A stretch of 64,000 bases of DNA from Tenebrio molitor (lineage: Eukaryota > Arthropoda > Insecta > Coleoptera > Tenebrionidae): contig NC_091047.1 in the NCBI RefSeq assembly GCF_963966145.1, positions 2,604,001 through 2,668,000 of the forward strand, given 5' to 3'. Made by a program: the position numbers and the translations under genes. Numbering within the stretch: the first letter of the stretch is position 1; every line of letters begins with the position of its first letter. Under the pieces are notes generated by a model that searched no databases, was not told where the DNA came from, and was given only the letters and a program-made list of their open reading frames with translations. Shown piece after piece: positions 48,679 through 60,188 of the stretch.

Positions 48679-51600
48679 GTTTAAGTAAAAATGCGCCGCG
48701 AAATTCTCCAATTTCGCGTGACTCGCAGACTGGTCTAGTCGTGGCGGCTTAGTATCAATTGATTGAAACAGATGGGCTACACCCTGCGGCTACGTGAGTC
48801 ACCCTTGTAAAACCCCTTTATCAAAATTTCTTTGTTTCAAAACATGTAAACAATTGAGTTGTAGCTGAATGGCGCGACAGGATTTGCAAAATAGACATGG
48901 CACGTTTCTAGGCGCACCGATCGAGTTTTACTGTCTGGAATGAAGATTAGGGCGAATTTATCTAACAATAAACTTTAATGAAACCGGGATTCGAGCGATT
49001 ATGCGTTGAAGCGATTTATATTCCTAGACGGATAGTGCTCGTGAGGGTGCTCGGCAGGTGCGGACAACACTGAATTATTACACCAAAAAACACCCAAGAC
49101 GGACTAATCCCCTTTGAAAAGGGAAATATTTCGTCTTCGAGGGCAGTTTGATACAGTCGGGGATTTTAATAAATGGGACATGATAGTACGACACTTTGTC
49201 GGCGTTTTTGCAGGGAGGGTCCCTATCCCTTTTTGCCCTTCTCGTCGTGCGGCCGGAAGTGTCTTCCACTTGGAAAAGCTCTCATTTGCCAGGTCCTACG
49301 AGTCCACTTTTAATTTATCATCAACCGCGAACAAAAAACCCCATATATAATCTTCCCCACGCAGGCTGAGCCGCGTTTCCCGGAGGAAAGAGACACCTTA
49401 ATCCGAGAAGGACGTCTCGACGCACGTCTCAAATGCGACTCCATGAAAAACGGCTTGTTTTCCAGGGACGTTCTCCAATTTCCCCCCGCAATTCATCACG
49501 CCGATCCGGATTGCGCGCCCCCAAATAAAAATTAAAGTATACACTTGTCGCCGATACGGCGCCGAACAAGCGCAAATCACATTCCGCATCGCGACTCTAA
49601 TAAAACCGCGCACAAAGAGTCGACGACAAACAAGGTGCTCAAGCTGGGAGCTTTCCGCTCGTGAAACAGATCCTCGTGACTGGGTGGGTGTGCTTAGTCC
49701 GAGAGGGCGTCTGCACCATTAGCGGCGGGATTGAACTGCCAATATTGACCAGCATCTTGATAGGTGGAGATTGGGTTGCACATCCCGGGACAACGGATCC
49801 CGTAAGGATAACAATTTTTAATAGCGTCCACCGGGCAATAAAACGTCACTCTCATATTTCGAAACAATAAACCAGCTGCTCCGCGAGCCGATCGATCGCC
49901 ATCAAAACGAGATTAGGCACTCCTGCTCGAGATTTCTCCGAGAAAATTTCAGAAAACCTCCGAGGGTCACGGAAATCTGCCGTGTTTGTTATATTTTCTC
50001 TCGCGTGCGGATAAAATGAGCTGTGACCGGAGGAACGCCTCGAAAGCGCGATAGGAGAACTCGAGGCGTTCTGCTGAAAAAGCGATATTTTCCAGCGCGA
50101 ATTAAATATTCAGTTGTGTCGGCTTCAAAATGCGCCCCAAGGAGCTCATCGCCCGGCTAATTTCCAACAATTAAAAATTGAAAGGGCGGAATTCTTTTAA
50201 ACTAATTCTCGCAATTTGGACCGCCAGCTTTTATTCTTGTCCGGTCGCTTTCGGCGCCGCTCGAGGATCCTTTAGCAAAGTGACAGTTCCTCGGGGGATA
50301 TTAGCTTTAACCAAACACAAACTGGTTTTGACAGATTTCGGAGATACACTCCTCCGTTCACGGTTCACGCGCACAACGATCTCATCTCCAGACGTACCGT
50401 CTATCCATGCAATCACTAATTACCCCGACTAGATATCGATTGGGGTTGTGTCAAAATTAGGCAGCCAAAAATACATCCGTGCATGATTGAACACCGTGCG
50501 TATTTCGGGTTGCCGATCTACAACAGGAAACGCTGACAGCGGGATCGCAGACGGCGTACGTCACGTCAAATTAGACACTCCTACGAAATGTCAGTGGAAC
50601 TTTTAATTTTTGATTTATGTCGTGACGCCGACGCCTGAACCAATTAGATTCGGATTTTTCCATCGCTAAATTGTTGATAACGAAAGTGATTTTTATTTGC
50701 GTTCGATTGGGCCCCCCTGCAGTTCGGTTTATTTATTTGTTTGGGTTGGTAGCCGTGTAATCTAGACGGATGAATGCGGTACCGCCAACAACAATTTGAA
50801 AAACAACGTGGAAATTAATGTTGATAAAGCTAATTAGTGCGGCTTAGTTTCGAGAGTGATATTAAAATTAATGAAATGATGCTTTAAATAAATTAAATTA
50901 ACCGGATCCGGGTCCCGAGTGTAATCCAGGTGCAGGGTGGTCTGATTTAGACATAATTAGTATGTCTATTTGCTCTGATTCTATTTTATACTATTATTAG
51001 AACTGGATGACGCACTTCTACGAGATTTGTAGGAGTATCTGGAAGTTTTGTGACAAACTCCGGCGAACACTTAATCCCGAAATGAGTTCGTTTAAATTTT
51101 AAACTCGTCGCGAAAAAAATTCCATCCAAGTTTCCAGACACCGTTCACATTTTTTGCCTTCCGAACCGTTCGTTCGGCGCAATTGTGCCACAAATGACCC
51201 CAAACTTTCCTCTAATAACCCCATTCATCGATTCGAAAAAGGCCTGGACCAACTAGACGCGTTCGTGCATTTATGAGGCGGTTAATCCTCCGGTGCCCCC
51301 CGGGGAAAACCCGTCCGATTGTGTTTTTCCCCGACCTCCTGATCAGCTCGGTCATTGCGCGGGAGAACCGTTCGCCACTGCAATTGCGGTTAGAAATCTT
51401 TTTCATCGCCCTCTCTTTCTTCCCCTAATTAAAACCCACTGTGCAGTTAGTCTAGTTCGCACCGTGTTTTTATTTAAACGCAGAAATGTTTGCTGACGAC
51501 TTTTTGTTTATTTGCAGTTTGGAAAAAAGTTTAACGAGTCGGATTAAAATTAGGAGAGGAAAAAATTACGTGGTGGTGCGGGGCAGAGGGGCAAATTGTA

Positions 51601-52019
51601 CATTCGCGTCGACAGTTGCGAATTATAACGTTTAATTATGATTGGAACGGCGCAGGAAATTATATTATTTTAGGGATTAATCGCGTAAACCAATCATTCC
51701 GCGATTTGGACGGTGGTGAAATCGTTCAGAATTACCAGGTAATTAGTTTTCATTGGTCCGTGCTACTGAATATTCATGATGGAAGAAATGTCTATGTGAA
51801 AAATGTGGCGGACCTGACAAGAACGAAAAAGCAAATGAGAGAATGTTCCAGATGCATTATGCAAAAAGTTGCAACGATATTTTGAGACCTATCGTAATAC
51901 TGGCAATTTTTGAACTAATGCTGCTGATTTAATTCATTACAATTAAATGTACAAAGCACAGTTTTTAGCTTTTCAAATAAATGATAATGGAGAAACTGTC
52001 ACATTAATTTTTAAAATAT
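48679..52019. other. No gene recognised
   Basis: Non-coding sequence, GC-rich in places. The frames 49661-49870, 50178-50432 and 51616-51885 have no domain. Confidence 0.5.
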
Positions 52020-52315
52020 CCCGGCGCCTCCACCATTTTTTAAATTTTAATTTACAGGTGTTTTTTGCACACAGTATTTACCCTTGAGCTGACTTAACTA
52101 AAAAGTGTCATTTTAATTTGAAAAATATCCCGAGGCGTCTCCACCAATTTTACAAAATATTAAACTGTGATTTTCCTGACTGCAATGTTAAAAAAAAATA
52201 GAATTATGCGGTTTCCCGCATTACATTCATGAAATTGCATCTATCAAAAACACAGTTGTTAGATTTGATTGAGCTCCACTGATAACAGAGGTATCGTCAT
52301 TTTTATTTAAAAAAA
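52020..52315 (-). repeat. Two monomers of the motif repeat
   Basis: Motifs at 52020 (CCCGGCGCCTCCACCATTTT) and 52129 (decayed, cccgaggcgtctccacca). The second is followed by the reverse complement of monomer words (caaaaacacagttgttagat, gattgagctc, ataacagaggtatcg). The monomer is interrupted at its end by the transposon at 52316. Confidence 0.75.
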
Positions 52316-53456
52316 TACAGGTGTCTCAGCTAAGACTTTGGAGCCTAATATCTCGGTTATTTGCCAACGGATTTTTATGAAATTTAAAATGCAGATATTT
52401 TAGACCGTGAAGGTTCAACTAGTAATAATAAAATTACCTCAAGTTAAAAATGTAATTTTAACACATGTTTCCTTTATCGAAAATTATGCGCGATTATTAT
52501 TAGATTGTTAAACATTAAAAAATAGGGGTCTACACAAACAATTAAGTAAATCACTTGTCTGATTCAACGAAAAGATTAGATGTTGTAGTTAAAAATTTAA
52601 TGTAAAATTTGAAGGTATTTAAGCAGTTACCTTTTGAAACAATTGATGATTAATTGCCGAGCAACATTTTGTACACCGTTTAAAGTCTGTCAAAATTGGG
52701 CGCGCTTTATTAGAAACGTCAAATTGTGAAAATTTACTGAAAATACTCTAAAAATAGACTACAGCGGCAGAAATTGCAATATTGTTGAACAAGGAAAAAA
52801 ATTTTGCCTATGGAGGGTGTCGTAAGAACTTCAATGGCACAGTTCGTTTTCTCGTGGAACACTATCCAAATGTAGGCTTTACAAAATGTAAGGTTAAGAC
52901 AGTCGTCAATTTATTTGAAGACACCGGAAGCGTACGTGAACTAAATTACCTTGCTAAAATATCCCGATCGTATTTTAGTCCTTTATGGAAGAATTAAAGC
53001 ATCCAGTATAATAAATTACGTCCAAATGTTGTCTTTAACTTTGTAAGCGTTTGTAAGGTTAGCAAGATAAACGTCAAATATGTCACCTGCGCTTCTGCGA
53101 AAAAGGATGACCAAAATTCTGCAAAATTGCGCGTTTGTTTCATAAGCGTCTACGTTTTTGCATTTGCAGCCACGTTTAACACAGTTTTTTGCTTTTTTCT
53201 TGCCAACCAGACGTCTTTCAAGGACGAGTTTTTCCCTACAGCATTTTTTATTGACGATCAATTTTTTATGTAAATGTTAATTGATTCAACATTTTAAAAA
53301 GGCATGTAAAAATTACGTTTTTAAGACTTAGATGATTGCATTAATGGGATTTTGTTCTTTACCGTCTAAAATATCTGCATTTTAAATTTCACAGAAATCT
53401 GCTGGAAAATAACTGAGTTATTAGGCTGGAAAGTCTTAGCTGAGACAGCCTGTATA
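52316..53456 (+). mobile_element. Mariner-like transposon remnant with 92-base inverted repeats
   Basis: Left end TACAGGTGTCTCAGCTAAGA; the right end, in reverse complement, is TACAGGCTGTCTCAGCTAAGA-like. The inverted repeats extend to gcagatattttagac on both sides (52316-52407 and 53362-53456). TA flanks both ends and the insertion splits a motif monomer. Total length is 1141 bases with only part of a transposase inside. Confidence 0.85.
52782..52997 (+). pseudogene. Mariner-like transposase, N-terminal DNA-binding remnant
   Basis: 71 codons in a frame also open upstream (AEIAILLNKEKNF). The region FNGTVRFLVEHYPNVGF, then KTVVNLFEDTGSV, has the helix-turn-helix layout and the ending K-T-x-x-x-x-x-x-F-x-x-TGSV of insect mariner/IS630-type transposases. 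The catalytic part is absent; what follows (53.0-53.3 kb) has no matching frame. It is an internal-deletion derivative. Confidence 0.65.
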
Positions 53457-53476
53457 TCGGCGCCTCCAGCATTTTT
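53457..53476 (-). repeat. Dispersed motif truncated by the transposon
   Basis: TCGGCGCCTCCAGCATTTTT directly abuts the right end of the element at 52316-53456. The sequence continues acaaaatttaatttacag as at 52040. Confidence 0.75.
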
Positions 53477-53531
53477 ACAAAATTTAATTTACAGTTTACT
53501 TGGACAACGTTAGTAGAAACATAATGTTCTT

Positions 53532-53611
53532 TGTCGACCTCGACTTCGTCTCGGTCTTCAATCGCTGGGCTTAGCACAAAAAGACTCACTTCTACTCTTA
53601 ATCATGTAATC
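53532..53611 (-). repeat. Dispersed 70-base repeat, copy B
   Basis: The reverse complement matches 2081-2150. Copy B also has the mirrored tagtcgagactagtta flank. Confidence 0.6.
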
Positions 53612-53698
53612 TATTAACTAGTCTCGACTAGTTGCTCAATTTTTTTAAATTTTCTTCGAAATGTTCTTTGTTTTGCCGGCGACTAGTACTACTAAATA

Positions 53699-53867
53699 AA
53701 GGGTGTTTTTTTAAATTTGGCGTCGAAGCTGGCGTTGAAGAGTCGATTGAGAACGCACCACTCGTGTAAAAGCGTAAGATTTAAACAGCTGATCCGTTAT
53801 CCATATAGTGCATTTACAATCAACTCTTCAACGCCAACTTCGACGCCAAATTTAAAAAACACCCCTT
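53699..53867. mobile_element. MITE with 50-base inverted repeats
   Basis: 169 bases. AAGGGTGTTTTTTTAAATTT at the left and the inverse (aaatttaaaaaacacccctt) at the right; both arms continue ggcgtcgaag and ctggcgttgaagag. The loop is short, with no coding content. TA-rich flanks fit a TA target but the duplication is not certain. Confidence 0.85.
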
Positions 53868-54314
53868 ATACGAGTACATATAATCCGGAGTCCGCTATCG
53901 CGTTGGTAATCTTATTTGCATTTGGTATTTTAATAAACATCCCTTGTTTTCCACTAGCCCACGTAAATGGCCCACGTCGGCCGATAACGAGGGTGTCCCG
54001 GACCCATCGGCCACCAAACCGAATTTCCTGTCTATTAACCCAACAATGCCCCACCCTGCGGCCCCGTTAATAACTGGAAATTCTGTCCCGAATTGTCGCC
54101 CGAAGGTATGCAATATAGCTCACGTGTAGGGCGTTAGCGACACGGGATCCTCTAATATGTCCATAATCCCGGCGCGGATTAACCCCGATCTGGGGCAATA
54201 TCGTCAATAAGAGTCGGCCGGGTCCGCATTCCGCGCCGGCACGATTAAGCAACACTTGGGGAACAATTTGTTCGTGATCTCCCGCCCTTCAACAACCCCG
54301 TGGGCTCGTCCGGC
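53868..54314. other. GC-rich sequence upstream of the first recognised Dscam exon
   Basis: The frame 53717-54070 crosses the MITE and is not coding. This could be the end of an intron or 5' leader of the Dscam-like gene. No TATA box or other promoter element was seen. Confidence 0.45.
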
Positions 54315-54363
54315 ATGACCAGAACGGTCGCGGTTTGTACTGACGTGGTGTTGTTGGTTTCAG
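54315..54363 (+). other. Possible in-frame signal-peptide extension of the Ig1 exon
   Basis: An ATG at 54315 with a G at -3 opens the Ig1 frame and gives MTRTVAVCTDVVLLVSVW before SGGLDLQGP. It has a basic N-terminus and a hydrophobic run, but an Asp interrupts the run. If used, this exon would be the first coding exon and no splice acceptor at 54361-54363 would be needed. The competing reading is an intron ending ggtttcag with the signal peptide on a separate upstream exon, the usual Dscam arrangement. Transcript evidence would decide. Confidence 0.35.
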
Positions 54364-54527
54364 TATGGAGCGGTGGCTTGGACCTGCAGGGGCCTTTGTT
54401 CTTGCAAGAGCCGCCGCACAGGGTGGAGTTTAGCAACATTTCGGGAGCGAAGGTCGACTGCACCGCGCACGGGAGTCCCTCGCCGGAGGTGGAGTGGGTC
54501 CTCGTCGACGGATCGCCAGTGCACCAG
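54364..54527 (+). CDS. Dscam-like: Dscam-family gene, exon encoding N-terminal half of Ig domain 1
   Basis: Internal or first coding exon of a Dscam-type immunoglobulin-superfamily receptor, a homophilic neuronal adhesion and axon-guidance protein at the cell surface. In the frame WSGGLDLQGPLFLQEPP, 53 complete codons follow two bases that complete a split codon. Visible Ig features are the FLQEPP strand A, the first Ig cysteine in VDCTAHG, the GSPSPEVEW segment with the core tryptophan, and a VDGSPV turn. The exon ends CACCAG followed by gttaga, a phase-0 donor that joins cleanly to the exon at 55991. The acceptor chosen is tttcag before base 54364 (phase 1). The reading frame is also open upstream to an ATG at 54315 that would give MTRTVAVCTDVVLLVSVWSG, a possible signal peptide, so the true 5' end is uncertain. 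Family assignment is firm; the paralogue is not, though a hypervariable Dscam1 is disfavoured by the Ig2 exon. Confidence 0.9.
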
Positions 54528-55990
54528 GTTAGACCAAATTCTTCTGCTTTGTCACTATTTAATTAAACCATTCCTTGCAAATTTCTTGCCCCCCCAGACC
54601 AAAATGCGGTGATTAATGATCCGGCTGGCTTAAGCAATGCAATATTATTACAACGCATTGTTTGGATTCGCTTCACGAACCGGAATTAAATCGGAACGTT
54701 TCCTGCACTCGCTGCAATTGTCAGACGATAAATTAAAAACACTTTTCTGCTGACGGAACGAATTGATTGAAAAATTTACAATTCAACAGATTAAAACTTC
54801 CAAGAAGCTCCAAACTCGAAGGCTCGCTTCTAATTAAATTATTTTTTTCCGCCGAGCGCTTTTGCAAAAACAAACGCAGTAAGATTAGAATCTTGGGAGT
54901 GCTCCTTTGACGAATTTGTCCGCGCCAACCCACTAAATAAACTCACGAAGGCATCGCCCCGTCGATTCTGACCTGGAAACGTCTTCAACTTCAATCCTCG
55001 AGTGACCCAACTCGGACAAAAACATCAAGGTGTACAAGTGGAGAAGAAAAAGAAGGCTGATGCACAAAGTAACCGGCGATTTTCCGGTGAAATATGACTC
55101 CTTCGAGACCCTTCCATCGGGCTAGTTCCAAACGAGAAAATAATTTTCGTTTAATTACGTGTTTGTTGTCGAAGTGCACCTCACGAATCGACGAAAGCTC
55201 GAAGCTCGAGGGGAAGTTTTCTTTGCCAACAAACCAACCGAAAAATGCCAAGTGACAAAGAGCGTTCTCCCGTAATTATTTCAAAACATGTTCGTTAGTT
55301 TTTGGCAAACAAAAGTTTCACCCGAATGACTGCCGGCTGTTTGATTATTGACGTTTCAACCGGTGTAACATTTCCATTATTCCATTTTGTTACGATTTAT
55401 TACAATTCTGAAAGTCGACATCAAAGCGTCCTCCGATCGCGCAATTCTCCCCTTCGAGACTAGTTTAAAAAGTTTTGATTTATCTTTATTAGCGGTCTTA
55501 CAAGCGTGTAAATTTCTTTGGGCGTTTAATTTGAACGTGAAAAATGCGCAGAATTTTATAAGCTGAAAAATGTGGAGGTGCTTTCAGCTCAAAGAAATAT
55601 TTTCTTAATATAAATCTCGCCGAATTCTACTCTCCACTCCGATATAAATGAATTCTGTTTGAATGAAGATTCTAATCCAATTTAAGTTTGGAAGTTTTTT
55701 ATGAATCATGTTTCGCGTTGCACTGCAAAGGAAAAAATTTAATAAATGTGTTCGATATTTGGACGAGTGTCGGAGCGTCCCTTTCACAAAAAACTCTCCG
55801 CCAGAAGGGGCAAACACGCACCGCTCCTCTAATCACACGCGAGACCGCCAACCGTCCGTTAATTTTTAATTAACCCTATTAGAAGAGGCGGCGGAAAAAT
55901 GTTTGCCCCTAATACTTCATAAAGCGCGTCTCCATCGACAAATCCCCGGCATACTTGCCGCCTCCGACTGAAACGTGCGGCGTTTTGCAG
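54528..55990 (+). other. Dscam-like intron between the two Ig1 exons
   Basis: Intron of 1463 bases bounded by gttaga and ttttgcag, phase 0. It is AT-rich non-coding sequence with no recognisable repeat family and no second copy of an Ig half-exon on either strand. Short open frames inside it (for example 55688-55873) show no domain and are treated as chance. Confidence 0.8.
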
Positions 55991-56147
55991 GTGCCCGAAC
56001 TGCGGCTGCTATTCCCCAACGGGTCTTTGGTCTTTCCGCCGTTTCCCAACGAGAGGTACCGCCACGACGTCCACGCGGCGCTCTACAGGTGCAAGCTGAA
56101 GAGTGCGCTGGGAACGGTCGTCAGCAGGGAGGTCCACGTCAAGGCGG
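55991..56147 (+). CDS. Dscam-like: Dscam-family gene, exon encoding C-terminal half of Ig domain 1
   Basis: Second coding exon of the same Dscam-like gene, 157 bases: 52 codons plus one base. It begins VPELRLLFPNGSLVFPPFPN directly after the acceptor ttttgcag and ends HVKA plus a G before gtgagt, a strong phase-1 donor. The residues match the second half of the Dscam Ig1 domain: the LFPNGSLVFPPF strands, an ERYRHDVHAALYRC segment carrying the second Ig cysteine, and a SREVHVKA strand leading into Ig2. The phase-0 start fits the end of the preceding exon and the phase-1 end fits the exon at 63438, so the three exons form one reading frame. The Ig1 split at this position (after VDGSPVHQ, before VPELR) is the same split I know from insect Dscam exons 2 and 3. 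Alternative identity outside the Dscam family is unlikely. Confidence 0.92.
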
Positions 56148-57695
56148 GTGAGTCACACGAAAATATCTTTGTCGTAGGTACGGCTCGCCAAGAAATTCAA
56201 TCACGCCGCCACCCTTTTACCGGAGACAATATTTACAGAAAGTCGGCGTAAATTCGGGATTGTGCGGGTTAACCCGCCCCACAAAAGTCGAATTGAATTT
56301 TTCTGGCGGATTCTCGATATCGACTCGATTTATACGGTGCGATAAGACATCGGTATTATGCCGAGGCCGGGATGATTTGTGGTGATGCTTTATCTTTTTA
56401 TACCAATACAAATTTCAAATTTTCGTATGCCGGGTGAGCTTATGCTCCTGTGTTTTTCCCCCGGAAAATATACAGCCAGCGCTGCGATTTATGGCTTCTC
56501 ATTTACATTTAAGATAACCACCAGTTTTTTCATCAAGAAGCTCCCGACGAAGTCTTCGTAATTACGCCCGTCAAAAAAAAACCTGTCGGTTATGCAACCA
56601 ACAATACTTCGATTACAGTGATGAGTCGGTTCTTGCGAGGCGATATCGCTCGGCGCTCGTCACTTCGGACCGAGATGAGATCTACAAACATCTCCCGACT
56701 CCCAAAGAAAACTAAATCTGTTCTATCGGCTTACAACGTCATGGCAACAGTTTTTTCTGTATGCGGTGAGGAATATTGATGGCAGATTATCTGCGAAAGA
56801 GTCGAGCGACCCTCAGAGAATACTCCGCCACGTTCCAGATTCAGTTACGTCGAGAATCCAACAGCGGAAGTGTTGACAAGAGAGATTTATTTGCGCCAGT
56901 CTACCCAGATAATGAATTCGTAATAATTTAAATTTGTTTTCGTCGATTTCGACTGTAGAAGACGTCATTACCTTCTCGACTGGCTGGCGTAATTGACGTC
57001 GACGGAAAAAAATGTCGCGTCGGTTATTTCGGTGTGCGGCTGTACCGTTCGGGTGCGGTTGACGCGCAACGATTTATTAATTGCCGATGAAAAAGTGCTC
57101 CCTGCACTCGAGACGTTCAAATTTTTATTTCGCATTTTGACGAAGCGGAGACTGCTCGGAGCTGATACGAGTTAATGTCGCTGCACGTGATGGAACTTCG
57201 ACGTGGAAAAGTTAAATAGGTGTGTAGTGGATGTGAAAGCCCATTTGACAGTTATGACGTTCGCCCTTGCACAGATCATAAATTTTCCCACGCGGAGTAT
57301 CGATAAAACATTAGGGAGGCATTTTTCCGCCATTAAAAACTAAAAAGGGGGCGGGCGCCGCCTATTGAGGCCTTCCATTTAATTTCAAGTAATGGAGAAG
57401 CCATAAAAATACTGTAACGTTTTCTGACTCGACTGGGGATTCGACGATTTAGACAAACTTTGTACAAAGAATAACAACCAATTTTATTGTTGACTGCTCG
57501 TTTACGCTAAATTAATACTAACGTCATATTACCGAAAACTAAATACAACGCGCATTTTTGCACTGTTGGCTCGCCAATAATTCAACATCTCCATTATTGT
57601 TCTCTTCCCTTCCGGAGTTTTCCTGGACCATGAGATCCGGCGACATCACCTCAATTCGCGACACAGGTGCGCACTTCAAACACAGAAATATTTTA

Positions 57696-57717
57696 TCCCG
57701 GCGCATCCACCATTTTC
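57696..57717 (-). repeat. Dispersed motif inside the Dscam-like intron
   Basis: CCCGGCGCATCCACCATTTT, a perfect core, preceded by atttta as in other copies. Confidence 0.8.
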
Positions 57718-60019
57718 ATTACATCTTGGTACAGGTTTTTGGAAGATTGTGAAGGTTTTAGATCTTAAAAAAGATGCATTTCGCCCTGATAAACGACTGA
57801 GACCTTAATCTGACCAGTCGCGGTCGTTTTATGTCCCCGAGTCCGGAGATTTATTTAGTCCGGACAAGGTTTTTTAAAATTCTGAACTTAAAAGCCCTTC
57901 GTAAGTTGGTAACAGATGAACCCAATCATTTTCTCCGGCGGTCTAGACCTTGCCCCTTCCATAAATTCTCCGCCCCTCGCATCGATAAAACGTTATCTCG
58001 TTCATTTTTCGATCATTAAAACGTAGAAAAATGGCGTCCCTGCGCTCCGCCCGGACTTCCGGAGCGCTGCAACTAATTATTAAGAATGTACCGAAGCCGG
58101 CGACACGATTTATCACTAGACGGCTCAACGTTAATTGTCGTTAAATAACAGGAACAATACTGGGAAAGATCATTAAGCCCGAGAAGAATTAATTAATGAT
58201 CACTTCGAAATTTCCGGGACATCTTACGGTTTTATTAGCCTGACGGAGTGTGATAAATTTTTGGCATTTAATTGCAAATCCGCCGCCGTTTCCGCCGCCG
58301 CTTCCCACCCGTCGAAAATAAATGATCGCCGCATCGGAGACGCCCTTTCGAGCCAAATTAGCCGTCGACGGTTTCCGCCGCCGCCAAAGAGAAAATGCAC
58401 CGATTAACGCCGCCCCAATCGTCCCCGCGCAATTTTATTAGGTGACCGATCTCGGGGGCGAATTGTTATTCAGCGCGTCGCCGCTCTTTTTGCCACAAGA
58501 AGCTTTTAAGGAATTGAATTCGTTCTCGGGAAACAGCAGCGCCTTTTGTTAACTGGCGGAACTCGGAAAAAATGCATTCGACATTCCGGACGTCAGTTTT
58601 ATTTTTTTGTATTTTTCTATTAAGTGTCGCGCACCACATCAATATTCAGTCCTTACTGCCACCCTTTCAGCGACACATTCCGCTTCAATCTTGACGCATT
58701 TGCCGAATTCTTCGACGAAATTTCGCCCCCAAAATATTTTCACCGATTGCCGAACGGGTGATTAATCACGTCGGTGCACCGCTAATTGACGCAAACTATT
58801 TTTTTTTAAACGGCGAGAAAGATTAATGGCCGGGTTATGCAACCAGAAATACAACGACAGGGTGGGGGTATTAATTTGAAACCTGGTGTAGATCACGGTT
58901 GTGATTGTTTTGCGCTGGTTTCTTGTGTTTCAGCGTTGGGGTAATTGTGGCGAATGTTTGCAAATTCGCAATTAAAGTTGTATCGGTCGGGGGTGGCGCA
59001 ATTAATTTTTGTTTCCGCCCGAATTACACAACTAGCTGCGAGCCATCAGAAAAACATGTCGCGGCAGATTAATTCTTCCGCAATTTCCGGCTCATTTGAA
59101 GCATAATTAAAAGCGAGCCCTCCCTCCGGAGCTGGAAACAACGTAAAAAGCATATAAAGGGATGACGCTGCAGTAACGCGGTAAAAAAATGTACAGGAGC
59201 CACATAAAAGCGGCAACGGAAGCAGTAAACGTCATTTATTTATGATAGAAATAATCCGTCCTAGCAGTAAATTAGGAATTACTGCAGGTTACAAATGCGG
59301 ACAAACTGCACGAACAGTGAGAGAACAAATGGAGGGCGATTCCGGCCGAGGTTCCCTTAAAAGATTAAGACGAGACGTCAGACACGAAATTTAAAATATC
59401 TCCTTTCGAGATCCGAGAGGGAGCTTATTATCCACTTGTTATTGGGAATCGGTCGTAAAAAAACGACGAAACGTACGTAATAAAGCCAATATTGTGTACG
59501 GGAGCTTTAAAATCAAATTGAATCGACAGCGGGAGGAATTAAAATGGAAATTCGGTCGTTCCACCCCGAATTACGGCGACTCGGGGGTGGGAGGCAAAAA
59601 TCCTTCGCAGGTGTGTACAGCCGTTACCTGCCGTTATATGGGTTGACGATAGACTCCGTTATGGCTCCTAAATTCTGTATTACGGCCGGATGCACTCAGC
59701 CGTAGGAGAAGGACGAAACCCTCCCGAGCAGACCTCCTTAAATGCGATTTTCATGAAAATCGTCCTGATCCCGCCTTCGATCAATTTTTAATTAAAATGT
59801 CGTCAAGCGGAAAAGTCCGCACAAAAACTACTTCACCGAAACAACTACTCCCGGTTTTGCAATCTATTTGGCAAATTAGTAGGTGAACTTTTGTGTTTTT
59901 TAAATTTTTTCGTGTCGTAAACTGGTTCGGGAATACAATTAAAATGAATTAAAACATGTAATTTGAATCTTTTCTTGCATTTTCATCTAAAAACCAAAAT
60001 ACAACACAACCCGTCACAG

Positions 60020-60188
60020 TATAGGATATTTCACGAGTGATAATGAGAACGACGGAATTAAAAATGCAACCCGCAATACATTTGGAACATAAAGCTAGAA
60101 AAATAGACGCGGTAAATGTCCAACTTTACGTTCCAAGTGTATTGTGTGTTGCATTTTCAATTCCGTGGGGCTCATTATCACCCTGTAC
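60020..60188. mobile_element. Palindromic MITE inside the Dscam-like intron
   Basis: About 70-base inverted arms: gtgataatgag, cggaattaaaaatgcaac and atacatttggaac at the left match the inverse at the right (gttccaagtgtat, gttgcattttcaattccg, ctcattatcac), which ends caccctgtaca. Transcribed within the intron it could form a long hairpin. It is non-coding. Confidence 0.8.

Noticed and set aside
53016..53261. 81-codon minus-strand frame inside the 52.3-53.5 kb transposon, Lys/Cys-rich
   Set aside because: It is opposite in strand to the HTH remnant and does not match any part of a mariner transposase.
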